This document shows positions 1-7,909 of a stretch of DNA of 64,000 nt, one piece after another. This DNA is from Candidatus Hydrogenedentota bacterium (GTDB lineage: Bacteria > Hydrogenedentota > Hydrogenedentia > Hydrogenedentales > CAITNO01): contig JAAYBJ010000066.1 of NCBI GenBank assembly GCA_012730105.1, positions 1 through 64,000 on the forward strand, given 5' to 3'. The position numbers and the translations under genes were made by a program. The notes beneath the pieces were generated by a model. That model ran no database searches and was not told the DNA's origin. It saw only the letters and a list, made by a program, of their open reading frames with translations. How positions within the stretch are numbered: the stretch's first letter is position 1; the number at the start of each line of letters is the position of its first letter.

Positions 1-1418
1 TGGTGATCGGCCCGGCCGGTGAAAACCTGGTGCGTTACGCGGGCGTTTTCAGCGAGGAACGCACGGCGGGGCGGGCCGGTATGGGGGCGGTGCTCGGCTC
101 GAAAAATGTCAAGGCAATCACAGCATCCGGCAGCCGAAAAATGGAGCCCCACGATCCGGAGCGCACGAAAAAGGTGTACAAGGGTTGGATAGCCCTGCTC
201 AAGGGGCATCCGCTTACCGGGGAGGCGCTGCCCAAATACGGCAGCAGTTTTCTGCTGCGCCGGATGAACCATCACAACATGCTTGCCACGCATAATTTCA
301 AGCGGGGCACCTTTGCGGATTTCGACATGATTTCCGGGCAGACCATGGCGGAAAAATACCTGATAAAAAACATCGGTTGCGTAACCTGTCCCATTCATTG
401 CGGTCGCCAGGTGGAGGTGAACGGCAAGAAAGTCAAGGGGCCTGAACTAGAAACCATCGGGTTGCTGGGGTCAAACCTGGAAAACAACAACCTGAGGCAG
501 ATTTTGGATTTGAATTACCTGCTTGACGAACTTGGCATGGATACCATGACCGCAGGCGGCAGCATCGCATTTGCCATGGAACTCCAGGAACGGGGTCTGT
601 GGGATTCGGGGCTTCAGTTTGGCCATACGGAGCAACTGGCGCAAGTGATAGAAGACATCGCGTATCGCCGGGGCATCGGCGATATCCTCGCGGAAGGCAC
701 CAAGCGGATGGCCGAAAAATTCGGCGGCAAGGACTTTGCCATCAACGTAAAGGGCCTTGAACTGGCGGCCTACGAACCGCGTGGCGCGGTCGGCCAGGGA
801 CTTGGTTATGCCACGGCCAACCGGGGCGGCTGTCATCTTAACGCCGGCTATCTTGTGCTTATGGAAGGCCTGGGGCTGCACATGAACCCTTACACCACCG
901 GGGCCAAGGCGGCCTTGACGGTAATGAACCAGAATCTCATGGAAGCGATTTCCTCAGCCGGATGCTGCCTGTTTCCACTGTTTTCGTTCTATCCTGCCTG
1001 GTTGATTTCAAACTATGATCATCCTGTGGCCAAGATGGTCTTTTCCATTTTACCCTATTCCGCTGCTGTCGTGAATTTGATTAACACGCTGCCGGGCAAG
1101 TTTTTACCCATTCAATTGCCTGGTTTTCCGTACCCCAAGGCGCTTTCTGCCGTTATGGGCGTTAAAATGAATGTCGGCGCAATGAAAGAAATTGGAGAGC
1201 GCGGGTATAATCTGGAGCGCCTGCTGAATATTCGGCTTGGCCTTACCGGCGATGATGATACGCTGCCGAAGCGGCTGACTGATGAGCCGCAGATTGAAAA
1301 TGACAGCAAAACCCGCGTGCCCCTGCAGCCTATGAAAATGGCTTATTACCGTATCCGCGGTTGGAACAGTTCCGGGGTCCCAAGTGAGAGGAAAAGAAAA
1401 ACTCTCGGATTGGACTAA
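1..1418 (+). CDS. aor: aldehyde:ferredoxin oxidoreductase, C-terminal part (5' truncated by window)
   Basis: Tungsten (or molybdenum) bis-pterin enzyme that oxidises aldehydes to acids with ferredoxin as electron acceptor; cytoplasmic. The readable frame opens with IGPAGENLVRYAG and AGRAGMGAVLGSKNVKAI, both hallmarks of the family's pterin-binding region, followed by the CxxCxxxC set (C126, C129, C133 of the visible part) that ligates the [4Fe-4S] cluster. A later CC pair (SSAGCCLF) sits where the fourth ligand is expected. The end (GYNLERLLNIRLGLTGDDDTLPKR) is the usual family C-terminus. The gene runs in from before base 1, so the start and first domain are missing. Small Cys protein, ModE-type regulator, MobB-like and MoeA genes follow on the same strand, which fits a W/Mo cofactor enzyme unit. 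The substrate cannot be told. Confidence 0.95.
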   Translation, partial: VIGPAGENLVRYAGVFSEERTAGRAGMGAVLGSKNVKAITASGSRKMEPHDPERTKKVYKGWIALLKGHPLTGEALPKYGSSFLLRRMNHHNMLATHNFKRGTFADFDMISGQTMAEKYLIKNIGCVTCPIHCGRQVEVNGKKVKGPELETIGLLGSNLENNNLRQILDLNYLLDELGMDTMTAGGSIAFAMELQERGLWDSGLQFGHTEQLAQVIEDIAYRRGIGDILAEGTKRMAEKFGGKDFAINVKGLELAAYEPRGAVGQGLGYATANRGGCHLNAGYLVLMEGLGLHMNPYTTGAKAALTVMNQNLMEAISSAGCCLFPLFSFYPAWLISNYDHPVAKMVFSILPYSAAVVNLINTLPGKFLPIQLPGFPYPKALSAVMGVKMNVGAMKEIGERGYNLERLLNIRLGLTGDDDTLPKRLTDEPQIENDSKTRVPLQPMKMAYYRIRGWNSSGVPSERKRKTLGLD

Positions 1419-1475
1419 CGGCACGCGATACGTTGTGCAACGTATTTTAAACCTTGATAGTTCGGGAGACACGAT

Positions 1476-1667
1476 ATGGAAACCAAAGATGCTGTGCTCG
1501 AAGCCATTCTGAAGCATATCCGGGAACGGGAAGGCTCGTCATTTTTGCCCTGCGAGGAGGCCTTTAAAATCGCAGCGGACTTGTCTGTGGATATGCATAC
1601 CATTGGAAGAACCTGCAACATCAACAAAATTAAGATCGGGCAGTGTCAATTGGGATGTTTTAAATGA
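1476..1667 (+). CDS. 63-aa Cys-containing small protein of the W/Mo cluster
   Basis: Small soluble protein with four cysteines (C26, C47, C57, C61) and the C-terminal motif IKIGQCQLGCF. Its N-terminal two thirds look helical, like a small winged-helix or DNA-binding-like fold (EEAFKIAADLSVDMHTIGR). From memory, short proteins ending in a CQLGCF-like motif recur beside molybdenum and tungsten genes, but I cannot name a characterised member. The start follows a GGGAG-type ribosome site (TTCGGGAGACACGAT). The stop overlaps the next gene's start as ATGA, so translation is probably coupled to the ModE-type regulator. A role in metal or pterin sensing or handling is a guess from position and cysteines only. 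Confidence 0.75.
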   Translation: METKDAVLEAILKHIREREGSSFLPCEEAFKIAADLSVDMHTIGRTCNINKIKIGQCQLGCFK

Positions 1668-2038
1668 AAAAGAAGGATGCCCCGCTTACAACCCGGGTAC
1701 GTCCCGGTTTCAAACTCTGGTTGTCCTTGTCGGGTGAGGGAATATTCGGGCTGGGGAAATGGCAGTTGCTGGATGCCATCCAGGAAACGGGATCTCTCCA
1801 GGCGGCGGCGGATATGCTGGGCATTAGTTACAGAAAGGCCTGGGGTGACTTGAGGGAGGCTGAAAAAATATTGGGCATCCGATTCCTGGAGCACTACCGG
1901 GGCGGTGCTGAAGGCGGCCGGAGCCTTCTCACGGACGAAGGCAGACGCTGGTGGAGAGAATATGGACGGTTCCAGGGAGAAGTCGAGAAGAGCATAACCC
2001 GTGCTTTTGAAAAATGGCAAAAGAGGATGGGCACCTGA
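1664..2038 (+). CDS. ModE-type winged-helix regulator (HTH domain only)
   Basis: 124-aa DNA-binding protein matching the N-terminal helix-turn-helix of ModE/LysR type: LLDAIQETGSLQAAADMLGISYRKAWGDL, then the wing with GRSLLTDEGRRWW. ModE controls molybdate or tungstate uptake and cofactor genes. This copy ends after the HTH and lacks the C-terminal Mop/TOBE oxyanion-binding domains, so it cannot sense molybdate in the classical way. The neighbouring 63-aa Cys protein, coupled by ATGA, could supply the sensing part; that is inference. Likely targets are the surrounding aor/moeA genes. Confidence 0.85.
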   Translation: MKKKDAPLTTRVRPGFKLWLSLSGEGIFGLGKWQLLDAIQETGSLQAAADMLGISYRKAWGDLREAEKILGIRFLEHYRGGAEGGRSLLTDEGRRWWREYGRFQGEVEKSITRAFEKWQKRMGT

Positions 2039-2095
2039 CGTGTCCACTGCGTAACACCTTGGATAACAACCAGATAATCATTTCCGGAATCTTCT

Positions 2096-2689
2096 ATGGT
2101 AAAAGTTCCCCAGATGCTGCTTATAGGCGCCACCGAACGTGATGCGGGGAAAACGTCCTTTGCCTGCGAAGTGCTCCGCCGATTCAAGGCTCCCGTAATC
2201 GCCGTGAAGGTCACTGTAATTCAGGAGCGCAACGGAGAATGTCCTCGGGGCGGTCAGGGATGCGGCGTCTGCACCTCCCTGGAGGGGAACTATTGCATTA
2301 CAGAGGAAACATCGAAGACGGGCGATAAGGATACGCAGCGGCTGCTTGCGGCCGGCGCGGACCGGGTGTTTTGGCTGCGCACCCTGCGTTCCGAAGCGGA
2401 AGAGGGCGCCTTGGCGCTACTGCGAGAAATCGGCTCGGATGCACCGGTGGTTTGCGAGTCCAACAGTATTCGTCATACGTTGGAGCCCGGACTTTTTATA
2501 CTGGTGACCAACAAGTATTCCGACAAAATTAAAGCTTCGGCCGTATCGGTGCGTTCCTACGCAGATCTTATCGTGCAATCCAATGGCCATGCTTTTGAAT
2601 TCGACTTCAATAGAATTCAGGACACGGGTAAACGCTGGACTTTGTCGCCGGAACATGCCCCGGTGTCTGTTGACGCGGAAAGGAACTAA
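2096..2689 (+). CDS. MobB-like P-loop NTPase with four-Cys insert
   Basis: 197-aa protein opening with a P-loop (GATERDAGKTS, residues 11-21) of the MobB/SIMIBI type. MobB proteins assist attachment of a nucleotide to molybdopterin. Right after the second strand lies a cysteine set, C49, C56, C59 and C67 (CPRGGQGCGVC then C), suited to an Fe-S cluster or zinc and absent from classical MobB. The middle carries VVCESNSIRHTLEPGLFILV, resembling the MobB region that binds the pterin or GTP partner. It lies 8 bp before moeA in the same operon. A weak GGAATC ribosome site precedes the ATG. Role in W/Mo cofactor maturation is inferred from fold and neighbours; it may not be an orthologue of E. coli MobB. 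Confidence 0.75.
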   Translation: MVKVPQMLLIGATERDAGKTSFACEVLRRFKAPVIAVKVTVIQERNGECPRGGQGCGVCTSLEGNYCITEETSKTGDKDTQRLLAAGADRVFWLRTLRSEAEEGALALLREIGSDAPVVCESNSIRHTLEPGLFILVTNKYSDKIKASAVSVRSYADLIVQSNGHAFEFDFNRIQDTGKRWTLSPEHAPVSVDAERN

Positions 2690-2697
2690 ATAAGCCC

Positions 2698-3873
2698 ATG
2701 ATTTCTTACGAGGAGGCTTATAAAGCGGTTATCAGCCGTGCGCGCGTGCTGTCGGCTGAAGCTGTTCCGCTGGGAGAAGCCCGCGGACGGGTGTTGGCCG
2801 AAGATATTCTTATTGATATGGACATGCCTCCCTTTGATAAGTCGGCCATGGACGGTTATGCCTGCCGCAAAGAGGATTTGCCCGGCCCGTTGCGTGTTGT
2901 TGAAGTCATCCAGGCGGGCGTGGCGCCGCAAAAGGATATCGGGCCCGGCGAGTGCGCCAAGATCATGACCGGCGCCAAGATCCCGAACGGGGCCGACTGG
3001 GTCGTTATGGTAGAACACTGTACGACGGATGGAGAAGACCGGGTTCTTATTATCGGGCCTGTAGAGGAAGCCAATATTTGCATTCAGGGAGAGGATCTGC
3101 GTTGCGGGGACAAACTATTGGATCGGGGCCTGTTGTTGGAGTCCCGCCATATTGCGTTATTGGCCACGGCCGGATACGCCGCTCCCAAGGTGATTCGACG
3201 GCCCCGGGTCGGCCTGATTGCCACCGGCAGTGAACTGGTCGAGCCTGAACATAAACCGGGAACGTGTCAAATTCGAAACAGCAACAGTTGGCAGATTTGC
3301 GCCCAGATGGAAGAAACTGGCGCGAAAGTACGCTATTACGGCATTGTCGGGGATGTGGAAGACGATCTGGACCGGATAATGAAACACGCCCTGGTGGAAA
3401 ACGATGTTGTGCTTTTTTCAGGCGGAGTTTCCATGGGCGATTATGACTTTGTGCCGGGTGTTATGGCCCGGAACGGGTTAACACTGATCTTTGAAGCCGT
3501 GGCGATGCGTCCCGGAAAACCTACAACTTTCGGTGTTGGCGCCGATGCGTTTTGCTTTGGCCTGCCGGGAAATCCGGTTTCCACTTTTCTGCAATGTGAA
3601 ATTCTGGTGAAACCCTTTCTCTATGCGTTGATGGGCCATGTATTCAAAGCGCCCTGGCGTTGGTGCGTCCTTTCTGACGCCTACACTCGGAAAAGGACCG
3701 GACGCGCGGCCTGGGTGCCAGTTTTGCGGGTGGATGAGGATACCGTCAAACCCGCCCCCTACCACGGTTCCGCCCATATTTCCGCCTTGTCTTCGTCGTT
3801 TGGATTCATGGTTATTCCCCCTCAGGTTGCAGGGGTGGAAGAAGGCGCACGTACAAAGATATGGGTGCTTTGA
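2698..3873 (+). CDS. moeA: molybdopterin molybdenumtransferase MoeA
   Basis: 391 aa, the normal MoeA length. The enzyme inserts molybdate (or tungstate) into adenylylated molybdopterin. Signatures seen: MPPFDKSAMDGYA near residues 42-54, GVSMGDYDFV near 240 with its conserved Asp, MRPGKP, and GLPGNPVS near 285; the C-terminal beta-barrel domain IV is present. GGAAAGGAAC precedes the ATG by about 10 bases. It closes the aldehyde oxidoreductase, ModE-type and MobB-like gene set and probably serves that oxidoreductase. No moaA-E genes are in the window. Confidence 0.96.
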   Translation: MISYEEAYKAVISRARVLSAEAVPLGEARGRVLAEDILIDMDMPPFDKSAMDGYACRKEDLPGPLRVVEVIQAGVAPQKDIGPGECAKIMTGAKIPNGADWVVMVEHCTTDGEDRVLIIGPVEEANICIQGEDLRCGDKLLDRGLLLESRHIALLATAGYAAPKVIRRPRVGLIATGSELVEPEHKPGTCQIRNSNSWQICAQMEETGAKVRYYGIVGDVEDDLDRIMKHALVENDVVLFSGGVSMGDYDFVPGVMARNGLTLIFEAVAMRPGKPTTFGVGADAFCFGLPGNPVSTFLQCEILVKPFLYALMGHVFKAPWRWCVLSDAYTRKRTGRAAWVPVLRVDEDTVKPAPYHGSAHISALSSSFGFMVIPPQVAGVEEGARTKIWVL

Positions 3874-3920
3874 TGGTTTCTCAGGTATCCCCTTCCTGTT
3901 GAGGTTTTCCTGTTAAGGCG

Positions 3921-3949
3921 TTGAAAACAGAGTGCATGTCCTGTATACT
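3921..3949 (+). promoter_or_regulatory. sigma-70-like promoter before the EGEGE lipoprotein gene
   Basis: TTGAAA at 3921-3926 and TATACT at 3944-3949 are separated by 17 bases. It lies between moeA and the gene starting at 4128, leaving a leader of about 170 bases. Confidence 0.6.
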
Positions 3950-4127
3950 CTGGATATGTACCTTTATGCATATCCATTGCCCAGGAATTGTGTGTCCTCG
4001 GCATGCACCGCGCTTTCCGGTAGTGTAATATCCGTTGAAAATGCAGGAGTAAATCTTTTTTCGCATCGTATGCCATTGGTGCGTAGCAGATCATTCATGG
4101 TCAGGATTTGAGGCAAGGAGTGTAATT

Positions 4128-6416
4128 ATGTTGTCTTTCACATACAAGCGGATAAGAATGTTTTTTAATACAGGAGTGGTCTGCAATGCGATGATTATGA
4201 TTGTCGCCTTTGCCCTGTCGGTAATCTTTTTGACGGGGTGTCCCTCGCTCAATGATGAGGCGCGGGATGTGTTCATCAAGGCACTCGAGAATGACGGTTG
4301 CCGGGGGTGTGAAGGGTGCAACCCTGAAGAGGGGGAGGGGGAAGCAGAAGGAGAGGGAGAAACCGCAATTGAAGGAGAAGGGGAGGAGATACCCGAAGGT
4401 GAAGAATACCCGGAGGGAGAGGGGGAGATGAGAGTGGAAGGGGAAGGAGAAGGTATCACAGAAGGCGAGGGCGAAATGATGCTGGAAGGTGAAGGTGAGG
4501 TGCTACCCGAAGGTGAAGGTGAGGTGCTACCCGAAGGTGAAGGTGAAGTGCTGCCCGAAGGCGAGGGCGAAGTCCTCTCCGAAGGTGAGGGCGAAGCGCC
4601 TGAAGAAGGGGAGTTCCCGTTGGAAGGCGAGGGTGAATTGATGCCGGAAGGTGAAGGCGAGGGTGAAGCGACACCGGAAGGTGAAGCAGAATCAGAACCA
4701 CTTTTAGATTGCCCGCCAGATACCGTTTTTTCACAGAACGCAAGCCTGTCCGTTTCAGATTATTACTTCACAGACTTGACGGGTGGTATTTTGGCTTTGG
4801 ACAACCTTATCGTTGATTTGGGCGAGGATGTTGTTTCAACTGATGATGATGTATATTTGAGCGAAGACGTTTATGGTGTTCACTGGTGGGGAGTTGAATG
4901 TGGCGCAGAGAACCGTCCGTGTGCCGGTGATCTTGGAGCATTTGCTATATCCCTTTCAACTTGGAATGCATCGATAGGGCTATATGAGGAAACGTGTGGA
5001 TGGAATAATATCCAGCCGTCGCGGGTGCCGGCTAACTTCTCTGTTATCACGGATGAGGGTGAACTGCCTGTATATTCCTATACAGCCCAGATGGACCCGC
5101 CGTGTCTTGCCTTAACCGGGGAACCGATTTATATTAACATTCGGCCTATGCCGTCCGCGGGTGGCAAAACGGAAGGGTGTCGTTTTGGGTGGCTGGCAAC
5201 GGATCAGGGCGTGGATAATCAGTTTGTGATTGTCAGTGCTACGGAAGAAGGTGCAACTACAGAAATCATAGAGGGTAATCTTACCGTTTGCTTGATAACA
5301 GGCATACCGGAAGGTGAAGGGGAGATTGCTGTCGAGGGCGAGGGTGAGGAGTTGCCTGAAGGCGAAGGGGAATTGCTCGTGGAAGGGGAAGGCGAAGAGG
5401 AAGGGGAAATTGAGGCCCCGGAAATGGTGCTGGTGCCTGCAGGAACCTTTACCATGGGTCGTCCCTACCCATGGACAGATGTTTGGGAAAGCGAAGGGGA
5501 AGAGGAGCAAACCGATGAATTGCCTGTGCATTCGGTATCTCTGGACGCCTATATGATTGGCAAATATGAGGTGACAAATCAGGAATACTGTGATGTACTT
5601 AATTGGGCGTTTGGGCAAAGTTATCTGAAAGACGCGACTGGCGAGGATTGGCTGGGTACCGGCAGTATCTATGCTGTTAGTGGCGAACCCTACATCCTGG
5701 TAGATTTGGAACGTATTGAATGTAACATACAGTATTTGGACGGGGCGTTCTATCCGAAAACGCGAATGGGACTTCCCGAAATAACCAGTTATTCCATGGG
5801 AAACCATCCCATGCTGTCGGTTTCCTGGTATGGTTCGGCGGCTTACTGTAACTGGCTGAATGAAATACATGGGCTGACACCCTGCTATGATATGGCAACG
5901 GAGGGCTGGGATCTGGATGCTTCCGCGTTGGCTGCGGGCGGGTACAGACTGCCCACGGAGGCGGAATGGGAACGTGCGGCAGCTTGGGACGGCGTTAAGC
6001 ATTGGGTCTACGGATGCTCCAGTGATGTCTTGGACGCCGCCCGGTGCAACTTTTACCTTGAGGCGCTTGTGAATCCGCTGGGTCTTGCAGTTCGGCCGTT
6101 TACAGCACCGGTCGGCTGGTTTGACGGTGTCAATATCAGTCCTAACGGTGGAGTGTTGACTGTTGATGGCGCGAGCCCGTCCGGGGTCTATGACATGTCA
6201 GGAAATGTATGGGAATGGTGCCACGATTGGTATGGTCCTTACGCAGCGGAAGCCCAAACGAACCCGACAGGACCCGCTGCAGGCACTGAACGTGTTTTCC
6301 GAGGTGGGTCCTTTGAAGACCTGGCGGGTAGTTGCCGTTCTGCGGAACGGGATAAACGTCCCCCAGATAAAACCCCGTATAAACGCGGCTTTCGCATTGT
6401 GCAATCGGTTAAATAG
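4128..6416 (+). CDS. lipoprotein with Glu-Gly repeats and C-terminal SUMF1 (FGE-fold) domain
   Basis: 762 aa, surface or periplasmic. A signal peptide with lipobox LTGC puts the acylated Cys at residue 38. Residues about 67-187 are a low-complexity acidic EGEGE tract; about 190-390 is an unrecognised beta-rich domain; a second EGEGE block spans about 394-429; residues 432-762 are a SUMF1/formylglycine-generating-enzyme fold (MVLVPAGTFTMG, YRLPTEAEWERAAAWDG, MSGNVWEW, FRGGSF). The twin catalytic Cys of true FGE are not seen after FRGGSF, where only one Cys stands (GSCRSAERD), so a binding or structural role is likelier than sulfatase activation. AAGGAG lies 8-9 bases before the ATG. A paralogue lies at 9049-11943. 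The acidic linkers may bind calcium or act as stalks; that is conjecture. Confidence 0.88.
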   Translation: MLSFTYKRIRMFFNTGVVCNAMIMIVAFALSVIFLTGCPSLNDEARDVFIKALENDGCRGCEGCNPEEGEGEAEGEGETAIEGEGEEIPEGEEYPEGEGEMRVEGEGEGITEGEGEMMLEGEGEVLPEGEGEVLPEGEGEVLPEGEGEVLSEGEGEAPEEGEFPLEGEGELMPEGEGEGEATPEGEAESEPLLDCPPDTVFSQNASLSVSDYYFTDLTGGILALDNLIVDLGEDVVSTDDDVYLSEDVYGVHWWGVECGAENRPCAGDLGAFAISLSTWNASIGLYEETCGWNNIQPSRVPANFSVITDEGELPVYSYTAQMDPPCLALTGEPIYINIRPMPSAGGKTEGCRFGWLATDQGVDNQFVIVSATEEGATTEIIEGNLTVCLITGIPEGEGEIAVEGEGEELPEGEGELLVEGEGEEEGEIEAPEMVLVPAGTFTMGRPYPWTDVWESEGEEEQTDELPVHSVSLDAYMIGKYEVTNQEYCDVLNWAFGQSYLKDATGEDWLGTGSIYAVSGEPYILVDLERIECNIQYLDGAFYPKTRMGLPEITSYSMGNHPMLSVSWYGSAAYCNWLNEIHGLTPCYDMATEGWDLDASALAAGGYRLPTEAEWERAAAWDGVKHWVYGCSSDVLDAARCNFYLEALVNPLGLAVRPFTAPVGWFDGVNISPNGGVLTVDGASPSGVYDMSGNVWEWCHDWYGPYAAEAQTNPTGPAAGTERVFRGGSFEDLAGSCRSAERDKRPPDKTPYKRGFRIVQSVK
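4327..4690 (+). repeat. tandem repeat encoding EGEGE linker
   Basis: Degenerate GAAGGTGAAGGTGA-type tandem repeats in frame within the lipoprotein gene. Two 24-base units at 4485-4508 and 4509-4532 are identical, and the following unit differs by a few third-position changes. A shorter block of the same kind lies at about 5310-5410. The near-identity of adjacent units suggests recent slippage or unequal exchange. Confidence 0.9.
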
Positions 6417-6498
6417 AAAGACTTGTTGCTTTGAGTATTCCCAGAGTTATGGTTTTGATGAACATTTTGGGTGTGGACATCCTATTTTAAAGGTAAGC

Positions 6499-7191
6499 AT
6501 GTTATACGTTGGTTTGGACGATACGGATATGCCGGGTACACGGGGCACCGGCCACCTTGCGCGCCAGGTGGCGGCATGGTTGGGGGATACCTATGGTTAT
6601 GGCGTTACGGGTATCACGCGTCACCAGCTACTGTATGACCGGCGTATTCCCTATACGGCCAACAACAGTTCCAATGTGATTGGAGTGGATGTGCCGGAAT
6701 CGGAGCGGCAATCGATTTTTGAAGGGGTGGCGGCTTTTGTTCGGCCCCAGTGCCCGGAAGGAAGCGATCCCGGCTTGTGCGTTGCAATGCCGGGTCAAGC
6801 CGAAAATCTGTCCCATGGCAAACGCTGCCAGATAGAAATAGTACCACTGGAAGACGCCCTTAACGCCGCACAAAGCAGGGATATTCTGTTGACAAGTCTT
6901 GCGGGCTCTCCCTGTGGCATGATTGGCGCCCTGGCGGGCGTCTGCCTCCGCGCTTCGGGCGATGACGGCAGATATATTCATATCGGGACCATCAGGGAGT
7001 TGAAAGGCCGGGTTTCGTATGACGATATTTTGGACGCGGGTGTAGATCGTGTCCGGACCGAAGACGGCCGCGAAATCAGTTCCGGATATATTGAGACCCA
7101 TGATAAACTAAGGCCTGCGTTGCGGGACGGGTTGGCAACGCTGTTTGTCAGGCAGGTGGAAGATGACCTGTGGGAATCCATTAAACTGTAG
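6499..7191 (+). CDS. TiaS-like DDTD-domain protein
   Basis: 230 aa from ATG 6499, which has AAAGG about 7 bases upstream; the frame is open further back but only as shadow over the previous gene. It begins LYVGLDDTDMPGTRGTG, the DDTD signature (D7, D8, D10) of the catalytic kinase-like module of archaeal tRNA(Ile2) agmatinylcytidine synthetase TiaS, followed by an alpha/beta domain. TiaS modifies C34 of tRNA-Ile with agmatine; archaeal enzymes carry further OB-fold and zinc domains that are absent here. A free-standing bacterial version therefore probably has another substrate. It is followed after 40 bases by a membrane protein gene. Function unassigned. Confidence 0.7.
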   Translation: MLYVGLDDTDMPGTRGTGHLARQVAAWLGDTYGYGVTGITRHQLLYDRRIPYTANNSSNVIGVDVPESERQSIFEGVAAFVRPQCPEGSDPGLCVAMPGQAENLSHGKRCQIEIVPLEDALNAAQSRDILLTSLAGSPCGMIGALAGVCLRASGDDGRYIHIGTIRELKGRVSYDDILDAGVDRVRTEDGREISSGYIETHDKLRPALRDGLATLFVRQVEDDLWESIKL

Positions 7192-7231
7192 GCCTAAAGG
7201 GGATGTTTTTCCACAAAAAGGAATAGTTGGC

Positions 7232-7909
7232 ATGGAAGAAAAGAAAATAGTCGTTTCAGAACAGAGCTCGGGTATTGTGGAGCCGTCTTACGCGCCGGAA
7301 CACAACTATGCGATTGCCCGGCCATTGGTGGGCACAATTCTCGGTATCCTGGTTTTTGCCGCGGCCATCGTGGCCTCGGACGCAAGTCATATGCGCCTGC
7401 CGGGGCATATTGTCGTGTTCTGGTTCCCCGCGTTGATGGCGGGGCGCGCCCTGAGCGGTTACCGGGGCAGCGGGCTTCTTATTAGTGCACTCGGGGGCGG
7501 CTTGGTAAATGCCTGGCTCCCTGTGGCTAACGCAGATGTGCCCGGTTTTATGCTGGCGGCCGGGGTCGCGGAGGGGCTGATGCTTCTGTTAAAGCAGAAT
7601 CCATCTGTTTTGGCAGGCATATTTTTGGGAATAGTCGTTTCCCTGGGAAAACTACTCCCCAAACTGGCGGTTATCCTGATGGGTTCTTCAACGCCCCACC
7701 ATAATCGTACGTCCTTGCCTTTTATGCTTTCATCGTATGTACTTTTTGGCGCGCTGGCGGGTGGTATCTATGTCGGCGGTTTATTGCTCGCCCGCAAGGC
7801 GGGGCCACGCTTTTTCTCCGGGAAAGACCGGGAGAATTCCGGGGCGTCGCTGTTCGGCCTGCTTGTTGTTGTGGCCGTTGCGGGTGTTCTGGCAGCCCTC
7901 TATGGCTGA
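7232..7909 (+). CDS. polytopic inner-membrane protein
   Basis: 225 aa from ATG 7232, preceded by AAGGAATAG. The N-terminal 30 residues are hydrophilic; the rest holds about six or seven hydrophobic segments with small-residue packing ([22 protein letters not shown]). I do not recognise the family. The compact size and glycine-rich helices recall transporter S-components or other small permeases, but no motif proves it. It lies between the DDTD protein and a pseudopilin gene, whose ATG overlaps its stop by 8 bases, so the three are probably co-transcribed. Confidence 0.7.
   Translation: MEEKKIVVSEQSSGIVEPSYAPEHNYAIARPLVGTILGILVFAAAIVASDASHMRLPGHIVVFWFPALMAGRALSGYRGSGLLISALGGGLVNAWLPVANADVPGFMLAAGVAEGLMLLLKQNPSVLAGIFLGIVVSLGKLLPKLAVILMGSSTPHHNRTSLPFMLSSYVLFGALAGGIYVGGLLLARKAGPRFFSGKDRENSGASLFGLLVVVAVAGVLAALYG

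Noticed and set aside
4327-4690. Regular repeat that could suggest a CRISPR array
   Set aside because: Units are contiguous, in frame and code for Glu-Gly repeats; there are no unique spacers.
5112-6002. 296-residue open frame on the minus strand
   Set aside because: Antisense to the SUMF1 domain, which is clearly coding; no supporting signals.
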